Assembly (NCBI GenBank): GCA_964617665.1
Contig: CAZUAH010000008.1
Location: 8,419 to 72,418 of the forward strand
Direction of reading: 5' to 3'
DNA: 64,000 nt
Origin: JADHUC01 sp964617665
GTDB taxonomy: Bacteria; Planctomycetota; Planctomycetia; Pirellulales; Pirellulaceae
Positions 35,812 to 45,245 of the stretch are shown one piece after another. A program made the translations under genes and the position numbers. Below the pieces are notes generated by a model. The model worked only from the letters and a program-made list of their open reading frames with translations. It made no database searches and had not been told where the DNA came from. The stretch's first letter is position 1. Each line of letters starts with the position of its first letter.

Positions 35812-37122
35812 ATGGACCGACGAGTATTCTTGCAGGGCGCTGCGGTAGCCGGTCTTTCCGCGACGGCCGCGCGCGGTGCCGAGCGTTCCGCGAACGACCG
35901 CATTTCCGTTTGCGTTATGGGGGTGCGTGGGCGTGGGGGCGGCTTGCTTAGCACATTCGCGTCGTTGCCCGATGTCGACGTCACCTACGTTTGCGATATC
36001 GATGAATCCGTCCTTCACGGGCGAGCCAAGAGCGTAGCGGACAAGACCGGTCGTCAACCGCAAGCGGTCAAGGACTACCGGAAAGCGCTGGACGACAAAG
36101 ATGTGGACGCCCTGGTGATCGGCACACCCGACCACTGGCACGCCCTTCCAACGATTCATGCTTGCCAGGCCGAAAAAGACGTTTACGTCGAGAAACCTGA
36201 CGGGCACAACATCATCGAGGGACAAACGATGGTGGCAGCGGCAAAGAAGTACAGTCGCGTCGTGCAGTTGGGCACACAAGGCCGCAGCGGCGAGATGCAA
36301 CGTGCCGCTATGGAACACATCGCTGCCGGCAACATTGGCAAGGTGCGGTTTGCCAAGGCCTGGGAAAGCTCGCGACAGGGCAATATTGGTCATCCGCCGG
36401 ACAGTGATCCGCCACAAGGCGTCGACTACGATTGGTGGCTTGGCCCGGCTCCCAAACGACGCTTCAACGTTCGTCGATATCACGGCAGTTGGCGGTGGTT
36501 CTTCGACTACGGCACAGGCGACCTTGGAAACGATGGCGTCCATCTGCTGGACTTTGCCCGATGGGGACTGCAGACGGCTGTGACCGCGGAAGGCAAAGAA
36601 ATATCGAATATCCCGCGAGCCGTCTCGGCTTATGGCGGCAAACACTATTTCGACGACGCACAAGAGTGGCCTGATACGCTGATGGTCACCTACGACTTCG
36701 CGGGCTACGTACTCACATACGAACTGAGGATCTGGACACCGTACCCCATGCACGGCGAAGCGGAAGGTGCAGCGATCTACGGCGATAGCGGGTACGTGAC
36801 GTTGAGTCACAACCGTTGGCGGGCTTTCGATAGCAAAGGCAAATTGTTGACGGAAGAGACCGGCGGCATGAACAACGTTGGCCACGCCCAGAACTTCATT
36901 GATTGCATGCGCTCTCGTGAACGCCCGGTCGCTGACCTAGAAACCGTCGGACATCCATCAAGTCTGCTTTGCCATCTCGGCAATGCAGCTTGGCGGGCAG
37001 GCCGCGCGCTGCAGTTCGACCAGGAGCAGTACAAGTTCGTCGGGGATGAGGGCGCCAACCAGTACCTCACCCGCCCCGAGTATCGCGAGCCGTGGGTGCT
37101 GCCCGCGATTTCCGATCTGTGA
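35812..37122 (+). CDS. Gfo/Idh/MocA-family oxidoreductase, Tat-like signal
   Basis: 436 residues from ATG 35812 (GGAGA upstream). N-terminus MDRRVFLQGAAVAGLSATAA is a Tat-type signal, usual in this planctomycete group. The Rossmann part has CVMGVRGRGGGLLSTFA, GTPDHWHALPTIHACQAEKD and YVEKPDGHN (Lys of the EKP motif). The C-terminal domain has WLGPAPKRRFNVRRYHGSWR, GDLGNDGVHLLDFARWGL and GHAQNFIDCMRSRERPVADL. Likely an exported NAD(P)-dependent sugar dehydrogenase-like enzyme; substrate unknown. Confidence 0.9.
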   Translation: MDRRVFLQGAAVAGLSATAARGAERSANDRISVCVMGVRGRGGGLLSTFASLPDVDVTYVCDIDESVLHGRAKSVADKTGRQPQAVKDYRKALDDKDVDALVIGTPDHWHALPTIHACQAEKDVYVEKPDGHNIIEGQTMVAAAKKYSRVVQLGTQGRSGEMQRAAMEHIAAGNIGKVRFAKAWESSRQGNIGHPPDSDPPQGVDYDWWLGPAPKRRFNVRRYHGSWRWFFDYGTGDLGNDGVHLLDFARWGLQTAVTAEGKEISNIPRAVSAYGGKHYFDDAQEWPDTLMVTYDFAGYVLTYELRIWTPYPMHGEAEGAAIYGDSGYVTLSHNRWRAFDSKGKLLTEETGGMNNVGHAQNFIDCMRSRERPVADLETVGHPSSLLCHLGNAAWRAGRALQFDQEQYKFVGDEGANQYLTRPEYREPWVLPAISDL

Positions 37123-37208
37123 TTTTGACGGCGTGTAATCCGCTTGAACGAATCCTTTGGTCAAGTATGCAGGCATCTGCGATGTTTCTGCGAGGAGTTG
37201 CAGCGCAT

Positions 37209-37523
37209 ATGGAATTCGCGTCAAATCGATCGGCAATACAAGTGTTGATTGCGGCCGTGCTGGTTGGCATGTTAGGCTGCGGCGAGGAGCCCGCTCCGGT
37301 CGATGAGACGCCTTTTCGGCAGGCCATCGACGAGTATCTGGACAGCAACAACATGGCGTTGGCGATCAAGGCAATCAAAGAGGGGCCGACGATCAGCGGG
37401 GACAACGCCCAATTGTCGGCTTCGCTGGTACATCAAGAACTGGGCGGCCCAAGTGTCATTTGGTCATTCCACTTCGAGCGAGGCCAGAACGGCAAATGGT
37501 CCGTCGTCCGTCACGAGGACTGA
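37209..37523 (+). CDS. Small predicted lipoprotein
   Basis: 104 residues from ATG 37209. A hydrophobic stretch ends in the lipobox VGMLGCGEEPAP. The mature part (FRQAIDEYLDSNNMALAIKA, SASLVHQELGGPSVIWSFHF, GKWSVVRHED) looks like a small alpha+beta domain. Earlier in-frame starts exist (37182). The next gene begins two bases after its stop, so the two are a unit. Function unknown. Confidence 0.65.
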   Translation: MEFASNRSAIQVLIAAVLVGMLGCGEEPAPVDETPFRQAIDEYLDSNNMALAIKAIKEGPTISGDNAQLSASLVHQELGGPSVIWSFHFERGQNGKWSVVRHED

Positions 37524-37525
37524 AT

Positions 37526-38050
37526 GTGGGTTCGGTAGATATAGCAGAATTGGCTGTGCGACTAGATTCGCCGGATGTCGACCAACGAATTGCCGCGGCC
37601 GAAGCGCTCTCGCGTCTGGGCGAAAAAGCTCGGCCCGCGGCCCTCTCACTTGTGCGAGCTATGGGCGACGAAGACGAGGAGACGCGTGAGTGGGCCAACT
37701 CGGCGCTCGAAGGACTTGGGCCGCCTGATTCCACAGACGCCGAGCCGTTGGCAGGTCTGTTGGGCGATCGGAGTTCAGATGTTGGATATTGGGCAGCGAC
37801 CTTGCTCGGCCGACTCGGGAGCGAAGCAGCCAAGTCCGTACCGCAACTGGCAGCCATTGTGGATTCGGAACTGGCCCTGGAAGTCCGACGACGTGCGGTA
37901 TGGTCCTTGGGGAAGATCGGACGTCCGGCCATATCTGCCATAGATACACTGCGCAATGCTGCGGGTAGCGATGATGCCCGTCTGGCTCGGCTTGCCAATG
38001 CCTCGCTGAGCCAAATTGTCGGCGGCGGAGCGGAGGGTGACGAGCCTTAA
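37526..38050 (+). CDS. HEAT-repeat protein
   Basis: 174 residues from a GTG at 37526, two bases after the lipoprotein stop; the frame before it overlaps that gene and is probably not used. HEAT/PBS-lyase-type repeats fill the protein: DSPDVDQRIAAAEALSRLG, DEETREWANSALEGLG, SSDVGYWAATLLGRLGSEA and ALEVRRRAVWSLGKIGRPAI. A short superhelical binding protein, probably cytoplasmic; partner unknown. Confidence 0.8.
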   Translation: MGSVDIAELAVRLDSPDVDQRIAAAEALSRLGEKARPAALSLVRAMGDEDEETREWANSALEGLGPPDSTDAEPLAGLLGDRSSDVGYWAATLLGRLGSEAAKSVPQLAAIVDSELALEVRRRAVWSLGKIGRPAISAIDTLRNAAGSDDARLARLANASLSQIVGGGAEGDEP

Positions 38051-38116
38051 ACTGATCACGTCCAAAGTCTGCCCCGCCTCGCACCGCAGCCGAACATCCG
38101 CTTTCGTGGGGGCACA

Positions 38117-38299
38117 CTACCTGAGAATCGTGCTGTGACGACCATAGCGTAGAAAGTGGTTCTTCCCCCAATTGATATGTTCTGCACCGGTTTTTCCGGT
38201 GGCCATATTGGGTGCATTATTGTGCAAATCGGAATATTCGTAACCGTCGATTCCAAGCGATGTCCCACCGTTTTTTTCGCCGATGTTCTCCAGAGTCAC
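38117..38299 (-). pseudogene. Possible prepilin/DUF1559-type C-terminal remnant
   Basis: The reverse frame reads ENIGEKNGGTSLGIDGYEYS, then PNMATGKTGAEHINWGKNHF and RYGRHST before a stop. Its composition is protein-like and similar in flavour to the ends of planctomycete DUF1559 proteins, but there is no start, no N-terminal pilin helix and no upstream continuation (a stop lies just before). Treat as a doubtful remnant. Confidence 0.25.
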
Positions 38300-38342
38300 A
38301 GGGATATGACACCTTGCTCAATCACGAAGGAAGATACGCCGC

Positions 38343-39545
38343 ATGGGAACGACAACACTCCTCCTCGCAATCAGCTTTCTCACGCCAAGCCACACGCTCA
38401 CCACTGGCGAAGTCGAAGAACTAAACTCGACGTTTCAATCGATGTGGGGAACCGAGCTCGTCTGGAGGTTTGACGACCTGCCCACGAAGGGTAACACTCC
38501 CAAGCACAGGGTTCCGTATTCGGGGTACTACTATCCAGACAGAGAGGGTGGCACGGCGTACGCTCTTCGCAAGTACGATCAGGCGTTTAACCGTGGAAGA
38601 CCGGCGGCCTCGTCACACGAAAGGTGGGATACAACTTCATTCAAGGAACGCATTCCCGGTTTGTTGGGCGCATTGGGTCTTAAGGAGACTCCTGATTGGT
38701 ACGGCCACTGCAACGGCTGGGCCTCTGCGGCCATTCGCCACGCCGAGCCTCGATCAAGTGTCACTCACAATGGCGTAACCTTCTCGCCATCCGACATCAA
38801 GGCATTACTTGCGGAAATCTACGTCTACAACCAGCACATCATGCTGGGCGGAGCAAACGAGGAACCGATCACCGCCGCGGAATTACACGTGATCCTTACG
38901 AACTGGCTTGGACGTAAGAAGCATCCGCTTGGTATGGAAGTCGACCCGAGCGAAGAGAAATGGAACTATCCCCTCTTTGCCTATTCCGCGGCGTTTGCCA
39001 AGCATTCGGAACGACGCGTCGAAGTGAACATGAACGTCGCCTACGCCGAGAACAGCGGTCGAGAGTGGGATGAGAGCCCGAAGATCAAAGAGATCAAGTT
39101 CTTCCACTATTTGCTGGACTTGAACGAGAAGGGCGAGATCGTCCGCGGGAGGTTCTACAGAGACAGCGACAAGATTGACATGCTATGGGTCCCCCTTCGC
39201 CCCAAGGCCTCCGGCACGGAAGGAAACGAACGGGGAAATCCTTATGTGAACGTTGACACAGTACTCGCGATCTGGCGAGCGTCCGTTCCCGAAGATATTC
39301 GCCGACGGTGGGTCAACATCGACCCGATCGCCGAGGATGACTTCTCCGGAGACCCCGTCTACGACGAAACAGACAGCCCGGTTGTTGCGCAGGAGGAAGC
39401 GGAGGACGTGACACCAGAACCAAGCCGACCCTCTGAGATGTCCTCCGGATCAGAGCCATTCTCGGTGACTGAGGTGGCCGAAGACCCAGTAGACGAGTTC
39501 TTGGATCTGGTGAAAGACCAACCGGCTGACGCGGAATCGGAATAG
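38343..39545 (+). CDS. Transglutaminase-elicitor-like secreted protein
   Basis: 400 residues. The N-terminus has a weak hydrophobic signal (LLLAISFLTPSHTLTTGE). The core motif WYGHCNGWASAA with a conserved Cys after GH matches the transglutaminase-elicitor family (first known from oomycete GP42), and EEKWNYPLFAYSAAFAKHSE and KEIKFFHYLLDLNEKGEIVR fit the following catalytic region with candidate His and Asp. The last 90 residues are an acidic disordered tail (VAQEEAEDVTPEPSRPSE). It may cross-link proteins or polyamines outside the cell; activity is unproven. It stands alone. Confidence 0.65.
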   Translation: MGTTTLLLAISFLTPSHTLTTGEVEELNSTFQSMWGTELVWRFDDLPTKGNTPKHRVPYSGYYYPDREGGTAYALRKYDQAFNRGRPAASSHERWDTTSFKERIPGLLGALGLKETPDWYGHCNGWASAAIRHAEPRSSVTHNGVTFSPSDIKALLAEIYVYNQHIMLGGANEEPITAAELHVILTNWLGRKKHPLGMEVDPSEEKWNYPLFAYSAAFAKHSERRVEVNMNVAYAENSGREWDESPKIKEIKFFHYLLDLNEKGEIVRGRFYRDSDKIDMLWVPLRPKASGTEGNERGNPYVNVDTVLAIWRASVPEDIRRRWVNIDPIAEDDFSGDPVYDETDSPVVAQEEAEDVTPEPSRPSEMSSGSEPFSVTEVAEDPVDEFLDLVKDQPADAESE

Positions 39546-40622
39546 AGCCAGCTAGACGCTCCCATGCACTGACACGGCCAGCATCCCGGACGTCGCCGAT
39601 CCTGTGCCGCTGCCACGACAAATGGACCTGTATGCACTCTGGCGATAGCCCTATTTCCTTTGTCTTTGGGTGTTTCAGACACAGCTAGGCACCCTTTCGA
39701 CAGCTTGATGGAATTCTCGTGGCGCGGTTCGTTAAGTGCGACCAGCAGACTGCGGTACTGTCTAGCGCAGGCCATGAAGGGCTTTACCTCTTGACCTGCA
39801 GCAAACTGCTGAGGCCGACCCCAACGTGGCATAGTGTGAATTCTGATTGGCGGCGTTTCGGGTCGATTTCAAGGACGACGAAAGATGAGCCCACTACAAC
39901 TGAGCGTATACGCGCAGGTTGAGCGACAATTCCAATTGGAGGCGGTTAGGCACGCACTTCGAACAATTCAGCGTCAACGCAGCGAACCTGATCCTCCAGA
40001 AGGCATTAACCAGTTTCGTTGGCGAGCGATGCTGAAGCATGCTGCAAGGCGCGAGACAGCATGCTGACCACTGGCCCAATTGACCGAAACACAAGAGCGA
40101 TCTTCTCTATCGGCGGCTGGCTGGACGTATTCCTTGCCGCTCTACTTCGGCACGTCGAATAGCCGGCGCGAATCATCATCCGCAAGTTCTAATTCACGAA
40201 GTTGGTCTCGAATTCGTGGCCGATCCAGTCGCACTCGATACACGGCCAGCGCGTTGATAAGCAGTCCGCCGGCCACGCGCTCGGCGGCCTCATACGCAAC
40301 GCTGTGCAGGATGTTTGTGACGTTCGGTGACGACATTGCGACACGAAATCGGACAGCTGAATGTATTGAGAAAAGACTCTGATATTTAGATATGCCACAA
40401 CGTCAGGTCGCAATTCAACACATGGCGCGCCTCGCACAGCTAATTCGGGACAATTACTTCTTATGCGTGTCCAGTTGAATCGCCTTGGGAAGATCTGCGC
40501 GTTGGCGCGACTTGCTGCAGAGCCGGCTTGTACTTCCCGATCCGCGAATTCAGCATACCCAGTGCAGAGGTCATAGCGAGCTGAGTCGACACTTGGCGCA
40601 GACAAGCCAAGGAAGCAACCGC
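39546..40622. other. About 1.1 kb with no convincing gene
   Basis: The longest stretch without a supported gene. The only mildly coding-like frame is 40142-40336 on the reverse strand (64 residues, VAGGLLINALAVYRVRLDRP), which has no family I recognise. Other frames have random composition. Possibly a graveyard of decayed genes; no strong hairpin seen. Confidence 0.5.
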
Positions 40623-41666
40623 TCATGCGGTTGCGACTGATTCCAGAGGATATTGGCCAAACTCCTTCACCGCCTCGACCATTGCTACCAAGTTGCTGGG
40701 CTGACACGAGGAGTGAAAACTGTTTGAGGACGAGACGATGTAGCCTCCCCCTTGCCCCGCGTCCGCGATCGCTTGACGCACCGCCTGCCGCACTTCCTCG
40801 GCAGTGCCATGAGGCAGTAATCGGCCGCAGTCGATATTGCCCATCAGACATACCTTATCGCCGACCAACTGCTTGACCTTCTTCAGGTCCATACCGGCGA
40901 GCGGCTCGATTGGATTCAGTGCGTCGGGCCCAGCCGCAACAATCATATCCATGATCGCGTAGATGTTGCCGTCCGTATGCTTGACGCAGAAAGCCCCTTC
41001 CTCGTGGATCATGTCGATCATCTTCTTCAACCGAGGCTGAATGAAATGCGCGAATGTGGCAGGGCTCATCATCGGACCGATGTTACTGGCGTAATCGTCA
41101 CCGAGAATGATCACTTCGGCGCCGGTGCGGATCGCTCGGCGAACGATCGCCATATTGCATTCGAGCACCTTGTCCATGGTGACTTCGACCGTTTCAGGCT
41201 CCGCCAGGAAGTTCATCAGGATCGAGTCGATACCCATCAAGTACGCCGCCCACATGAACGCCGCCCGATGGTGGAAACAGATTGCTCGTTTTCCCTTATA
41301 TCGTGCAACCAGATCGGCGAGCGGTCCCAGACGATTCGGAGTGTCGGACGGTGGCGGCGTGTACGCACGTGCCTCGGCAAGCGTTGTGATAGGACCGCGA
41401 ACGGGATGCGCGACGACCTCCGCGTTCGCAATATAAGTGACACCCCATTCGTCCACATAGGAACTATCAGGGTTTTCGCGCACCTTCTCGAATCGTGCTC
41501 CGCAACCTACGCTGTCCATGCCCAGGCGGTCCATGCAATCCGCCACGTCACGGCATCCTGGGACCGCGCCTCGAACAACCTTGTCGTCAACAACAAACTC
41601 GACGACCGGAACACGATCTGGCTGCTCCAAACGCAATGCGGCGTGGACACGTTCAGTAGAGTTCAT
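40623..41666 (-). CDS. Uroporphyrinogen decarboxylase-like (MtaA/CmuA-type) methyltransferase
   Basis: 347 residues from ATG 41666, with GAAGGGGCG upstream. UroD-family pattern: MNSTERVHAALRLEQPDRVP, FHHRAAFMWAAYLMGIDSIL, AEVIILGDDYASNIGPMMSP, HTDGNIYAIMDMIVAAGPDA, LNPIEPLAGMDLKKVK and VCLMGNIDCGRLLPHGTAEE. The UroD Arg cluster for porphyrin is not evident, and planctomycetes carry many such paralogues that are thought to act as corrinoid-linked methyltransferases. No corrinoid protein gene is next to it. Substrate unknown. Confidence 0.85.
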   Translation of the reverse strand: MNSTERVHAALRLEQPDRVPVVEFVVDDKVVRGAVPGCRDVADCMDRLGMDSVGCGARFEKVRENPDSSYVDEWGVTYIANAEVVAHPVRGPITTLAEARAYTPPPSDTPNRLGPLADLVARYKGKRAICFHHRAAFMWAAYLMGIDSILMNFLAEPETVEVTMDKVLECNMAIVRRAIRTGAEVIILGDDYASNIGPMMSPATFAHFIQPRLKKMIDMIHEEGAFCVKHTDGNIYAIMDMIVAAGPDALNPIEPLAGMDLKKVKQLVGDKVCLMGNIDCGRLLPHGTAEEVRQAVRQAIADAGQGGGYIVSSSNSFHSSCQPSNLVAMVEAVKEFGQYPLESVATA

Positions 41667-41727
41667 CTTTCGCCCCTTCGTCGCTGCCTGAGCTTTGTCA
41701 AGTCTTAGATTTAGGGTTTGCGTTCTC

Positions 41728-41795
41728 GTGGCGCAAGCTTCCAGCTTGCGATGAATGAGGTGGAGGCTTTGGCAAGCAGGATGCTTACCCCACGT
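41728..41795. repeat. Three-way-junction hairpin element, MITE/REP-like
   Basis: Outer arms CGTGG (41728-41732) and CCACG (41791-41795) enclose two hairpins: CGCAAGCT-tcc-AGCTTGCG (41733-41751, perfect) and GGCAAGC-aggat-GCTTACC (41772-41790, one mismatch). The layout and the motif GCGCAAGCTTCCAGCTTGCG look like short dispersed repeats common in planctomycete genomes, which is recall and not a search. Confidence 0.65.
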
Positions 41796-41813
41796 TTTGG
41801 AATTGACAAAACA

Positions 41814-42062
41814 CTATTCTTTGCGTTTCAGACGCCCAAGTTTTCCCAGGGTCCCCAGCGGATCATCCCATTCTTTCTCGTTCAGCAAGTAGGCGGCTTC
41901 TTCAAGCGCACGCAACGCCAACTGATCAAAAGACAGGGCAACAGACTTGCGTTTGTGGAATTTCCGAATGGCAACACCATCGTTTGTGATCGAAACGACG
42001 AAGTCCCCTCTGCCTCGAATGTGTACTTTTCTCGAAACGGCCTTCTTCAACTCGGTTACCAT
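41814..42062 (-). CDS. Small conserved hypothetical protein
   Basis: 82 residues from ATG 42062. Sequence such as KKAVSRKVHIRGRGDFVVSI, TNDGVAIRKFHKRKSVALSF and LRALEEAAYLLNEKEWDDP has clear coding character: a beta-rich N-terminal half and a helical C-terminal half, basic overall. No signal peptide or known domain. Possibly nucleic-acid binding on charge alone. Its end lies 18 bases from the hairpin element. Confidence 0.6.
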   Translation of the reverse strand: MVTELKKAVSRKVHIRGRGDFVVSITNDGVAIRKFHKRKSVALSFDQLALRALEEAAYLLNEKEWDDPLGTLGKLGRLKRKE

Positions 42063-42311
42063 TCGGCCCCTCCAGGCATCGGTGTGTCACATCAACGGCT
42101 TCAAAAAACGCTGTCGTGGCCGACATCCGATCGACTTGTACAACGGAAAGGCCGACGCCACAAAGGTCCGATCCATCGCGTACGGCCAAAGCTAATTCTA
42201 TCGGCCATTGTCTCGCATTAGAACAGGTCTAAGGAACGGGCAGCGTATCGTTGCTGGGCCGCGCTATACTTCGGGCGTTCCGCCGCTCGATCCGAAGAGA
42301 AAGCAGAAGCA

Positions 42312-43867
42312 ATGGATAGGTCGATGAAGAGGAACGCGTTTTTGATTGCGACGCCACTTGTGGCCCCATCTCGATCGGAAGAACTTGTACGCCACTTCAT
42401 GCTGCTTGCAGCGCTGCTTCCGTTCGTTTCTGTGGCAGTTTTCGCCGCAGAACGCCAGCGTTCAGAGCCAGACGTCCTGTTCCTGGCAGTCGACGACATG
42501 AAGGACTGGACGGGGTGCCTGGGCGGCTATGAAGGTGCGGTGCATACTCCGAACATCGACCGGTTGGCGAAGCGCGGTATGCTGTTCACAAACGCACATT
42601 GTCCGTCGCCGAAGTGTGCCCCATCGCGAGCGGCCATCATGACCGGCCTGCGACCGGCTTATACGACAACGGTCACTGGTGGCTGCCGAATTTGCCCGAC
42701 ATGGTGACCATCCCGGTGCATTTTCGCAACCACGGTTACCGCGTCGCTGGTGCAGGCAAGATCTTTCATCACACCGCGGGCAATAATCCGCCGAACCAGT
42801 GGGATGATTTCCTTCGCCTGGCTTTTCGCTACGATCCGTGGTTCCGTGGCGTCAAACTGAATTACCCATGGTCGAAATCCGGACCGTATCCCGATGGCTT
42901 CCCGTTCAGCGGAGTGAAAGGCCTGGGCCATGAAAACGATTGGGGCTCGTTAGCCATTCCCGACCAGGATTACGATGACACGCTGAGCGCCGACTACGCG
43001 GCCCATTTCCTCAAACAGAAACAGGATCGGCCGTTCTTTCTGGCTTGCGGTCTGTTTCGCCTGCACCTGCCGTGGTACGTGCCACAGAAGTTCTTCGATC
43101 TGTACCCGCTGGATGGGATCCGGTTGCCGGCTGTTCGAAAAGACGACCTGGACGACCTGCCGGCTGAAGGGCAGAAGTTCGCCAAGGCACGACGCGGTGA
43201 CTTCGAGACGATTCGCCCTGCCGGTCGGTGGAAGCACGCAGTCCGCGCATGTCTGGCCAGCATCAGTTACGCCGACGAGCAACTCGGTCGAGTACTTGGG
43301 ACGCTCGACTCCAGCCCACACGCGCGGCGAACCGTCATCGTGCTCTGGCCCGATCACGGCTGGCACCTCGGTGAGAAGGGCCATTGGCACAAATCCACGC
43401 TGTGGGAGGAGGCAACTCGCGTGCCATTGATCATCAGCGTGCCGGATCACATGCCCGGCGTGTGCGAACGGCCAGTCAGCCTGCTGGACTTGTATCCGAC
43501 GTTAATTGAGCTTTGCGGCTTAGCCCCCATCGGCTCTCACGATGGCGTCAGCCTCGTGCCGCTACTGCGCAATCCGCATGAAGACTGGATTCGCCCTGCC
43601 GTCATTGAATTTCGCCGTGGCAACGCAGCGGTTCGTTCGGCTCGCTATCGCTACGGCGGCGAGGAGTTGTACGACCACGAAACCGATCCGTACGAATGGA
43701 ACAATCTCGCCACGAGCGCCGAACACGAAGGCATCAAAAAGGAACTCGGCGATTGGATCACCAAAGACTGGGCCGAGTCCGCACCAACGAAGAAGGCCTT
43801 CGAGTTCGATCCCAAGACCTACGCATGGAGACACAAGCAGACCGGAAAGACAACCGTCGGCCAGTAG
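42312..43867 (+). pseudogene. Iduronate-2-sulfatase-like sulfatase, frameshifted
   Basis: The first frame (likely start ATG 42399, signal LLAALLPFVSVAVFAAE) encodes DVLFLAVDDMKDWTGCLGGY and the active-site motif CAPSR, whose Cys would become formylglycine, then IMTGLRP. At about 42651-42660 the reading frame changes: the rest (GLYDNGHWWLPNLPDMVTIP to the end) is in another frame. Family members have about three more residues between GLRP and GLYDNG, so roughly ten bases seem deleted. The downstream frame is otherwise intact to 43867, including PDHGWHLGEKGHWHKSTLWE. Recent pseudogene or assembly error. Confidence 0.8.
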
Positions 43868-43915
43868 CGGTCGGACCGAGACCCGGGAACGTAGTTCCCT
43901 GCGATGCCAACGGCA

Positions 43916-45235
43916 CTATTGGCTGCGGACGCGCACGACGAAACCGTGCCGCACTTGGCGCCCCGATGATGCGTCTTTGACGACGAGAATGACGCGGGCT
44001 GTGATGCGGTCGTAGTCCGCGGGTACCTGCCAGGTGACAACACCGTTCGGCGAGACCTGCATACCGTCTGGCCCCACAATGAGTTCGAATTCCACGTCGG
44101 AGTCGCCCGCCGTTGTCTCAACGCGGTATTCGAGCCGTTCCCCCTTCTGCGTCTCAACCGGTGGCTCCGACGCGACGCGAAGTACTGCGGCGCCGGCGCT
44201 CTTTGTCAACGTCTCGGCAGCGAATCTGTAAACCTCAATCACGTCCGGCTTGGTGATGGAAAGGAGGGCAAGACGATTCACCGCTGGCGCGAGCACAATA
44301 CGCTTGTCCACGGTCATGTCAGACAGGAGCCATCGCTCGCTCATCGGGTCGCGCCGCAAGCTGGTGGCCGGCACCGTCGCGACCGTCTGACCACCCGCTC
44401 GCACTTCCAACTGCTGTAGGTTCATCACCACGAACATTGGACCGGTGACCGCAGGCACGCAGAACGAGCGTTCATCGACGCCTTCGTGCGGTGCCGATTG
44501 AAGATCGGCCGTGAAAATCCCCTTCGCCGTGAAAAGCAGATCGCCTCCGGCGCCGGGCACGACATGCCCTACAGACTCGTGCAGATAGTGGGTAGTGATC
44601 TCCTCGCGCTTGATCCATAACGATACCATTCCCGTGGGACTTACACCGGCGCGCCACAGTCCGAACAACCGGCCATCGCCCGAAGCTCGAATGTGCACGG
44701 TCTGACCGTCGCGCAACGGCTTCTGGATTCGCGTTACCTCCAGGGTCTCGGGATCAATCAGCGAATAGTGGGCCTTGGCTTGCCTTGCCAGTCCGTGCGC
44801 ATGAAACACCATCAATGGTCCGTTTGACGCAGCGCCCATCGCGACGGCTTTCAAGACGTCATCGATGGGAAATGCCGTTTCTTGCTCCCTCTTGCCCGTT
44901 TCCAAGTTCCATCGCTGCATCAATCCTGACTCGCGAGTGATGACGATCAGCGAATCGCGGTTGGCGGCGAACAAGACGTTGTCTTCAAGCAGTCGGACGA
45001 CGAACGCGATCTCTTCCCGTGCCAGATCAAACACACCCAGGCGGCGCAGTTCGGGGAAGTGCAAGGCGAGATATCGGCCATTGCCGCCGATGGCAATGCT
45101 CGCGACGGCCGCCGGAAGCTGGACATCGTGCTTCGCGAGCCGAGGCGGGGCTTGGCCCGCGCTGGATCGCGCGTAGGCGGCCAGGAGCGGCGCCCATATG
45201 GAAAGTATCACGATCTTGTTCATCAGATTCGCCAT
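43916..45235 (-). CDS. Secreted propeller plus Ig-like domain protein
   Basis: 439 residues from ATG 45235 (MNKIV at 45223 is an alternative), ten bases after the stop of the preceding gene. A signal peptide precedes SSAGQAPPRL. Propeller-like segments include IAIGGNGRYLALHFPELRRL and GVFDLAREEIAFVVRLLED, with the repeated phrase AVAMGAASNGPLMVF. The C-terminus is a putative Ig/cadherin-like module (LEYRVETTAGDSDVEFELIV, GPDGMQVSPNGVVTWQVPAD). The same propeller-Ig unit occurs twice in the neighbouring upstream protein, so the genes arose by duplication. Probably an exported binding protein. Confidence 0.75.
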   Translation of the reverse strand: MANLMNKIVILSIWAPLLAAYARSSAGQAPPRLAKHDVQLPAAVASIAIGGNGRYLALHFPELRRLGVFDLAREEIAFVVRLLEDNVLFAANRDSLIVITRESGLMQRWNLETGKREQETAFPIDDVLKAVAMGAASNGPLMVFHAHGLARQAKAHYSLIDPETLEVTRIQKPLRDGQTVHIRASGDGRLFGLWRAGVSPTGMVSLWIKREEITTHYLHESVGHVVPGAGGDLLFTAKGIFTADLQSAPHEGVDERSFCVPAVTGPMFVVMNLQQLEVRAGGQTVATVPATSLRRDPMSERWLLSDMTVDKRIVLAPAVNRLALLSITKPDVIEVYRFAAETLTKSAGAAVLRVASEPPVETQKGERLEYRVETTAGDSDVEFELIVGPDGMQVSPNGVVTWQVPADYDRITARVILVVKDASSGRQVRHGFVVRVRSQ

Positions 45236-45245
45236 ACGCCAGCGG

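Noticed and set aside
40189..40851. 220-residue reverse open frame overlapping the UroD-like gene end
   Set aside because: It is a frame shadow of the UroD-like gene extended into non-coding sequence; composition random.
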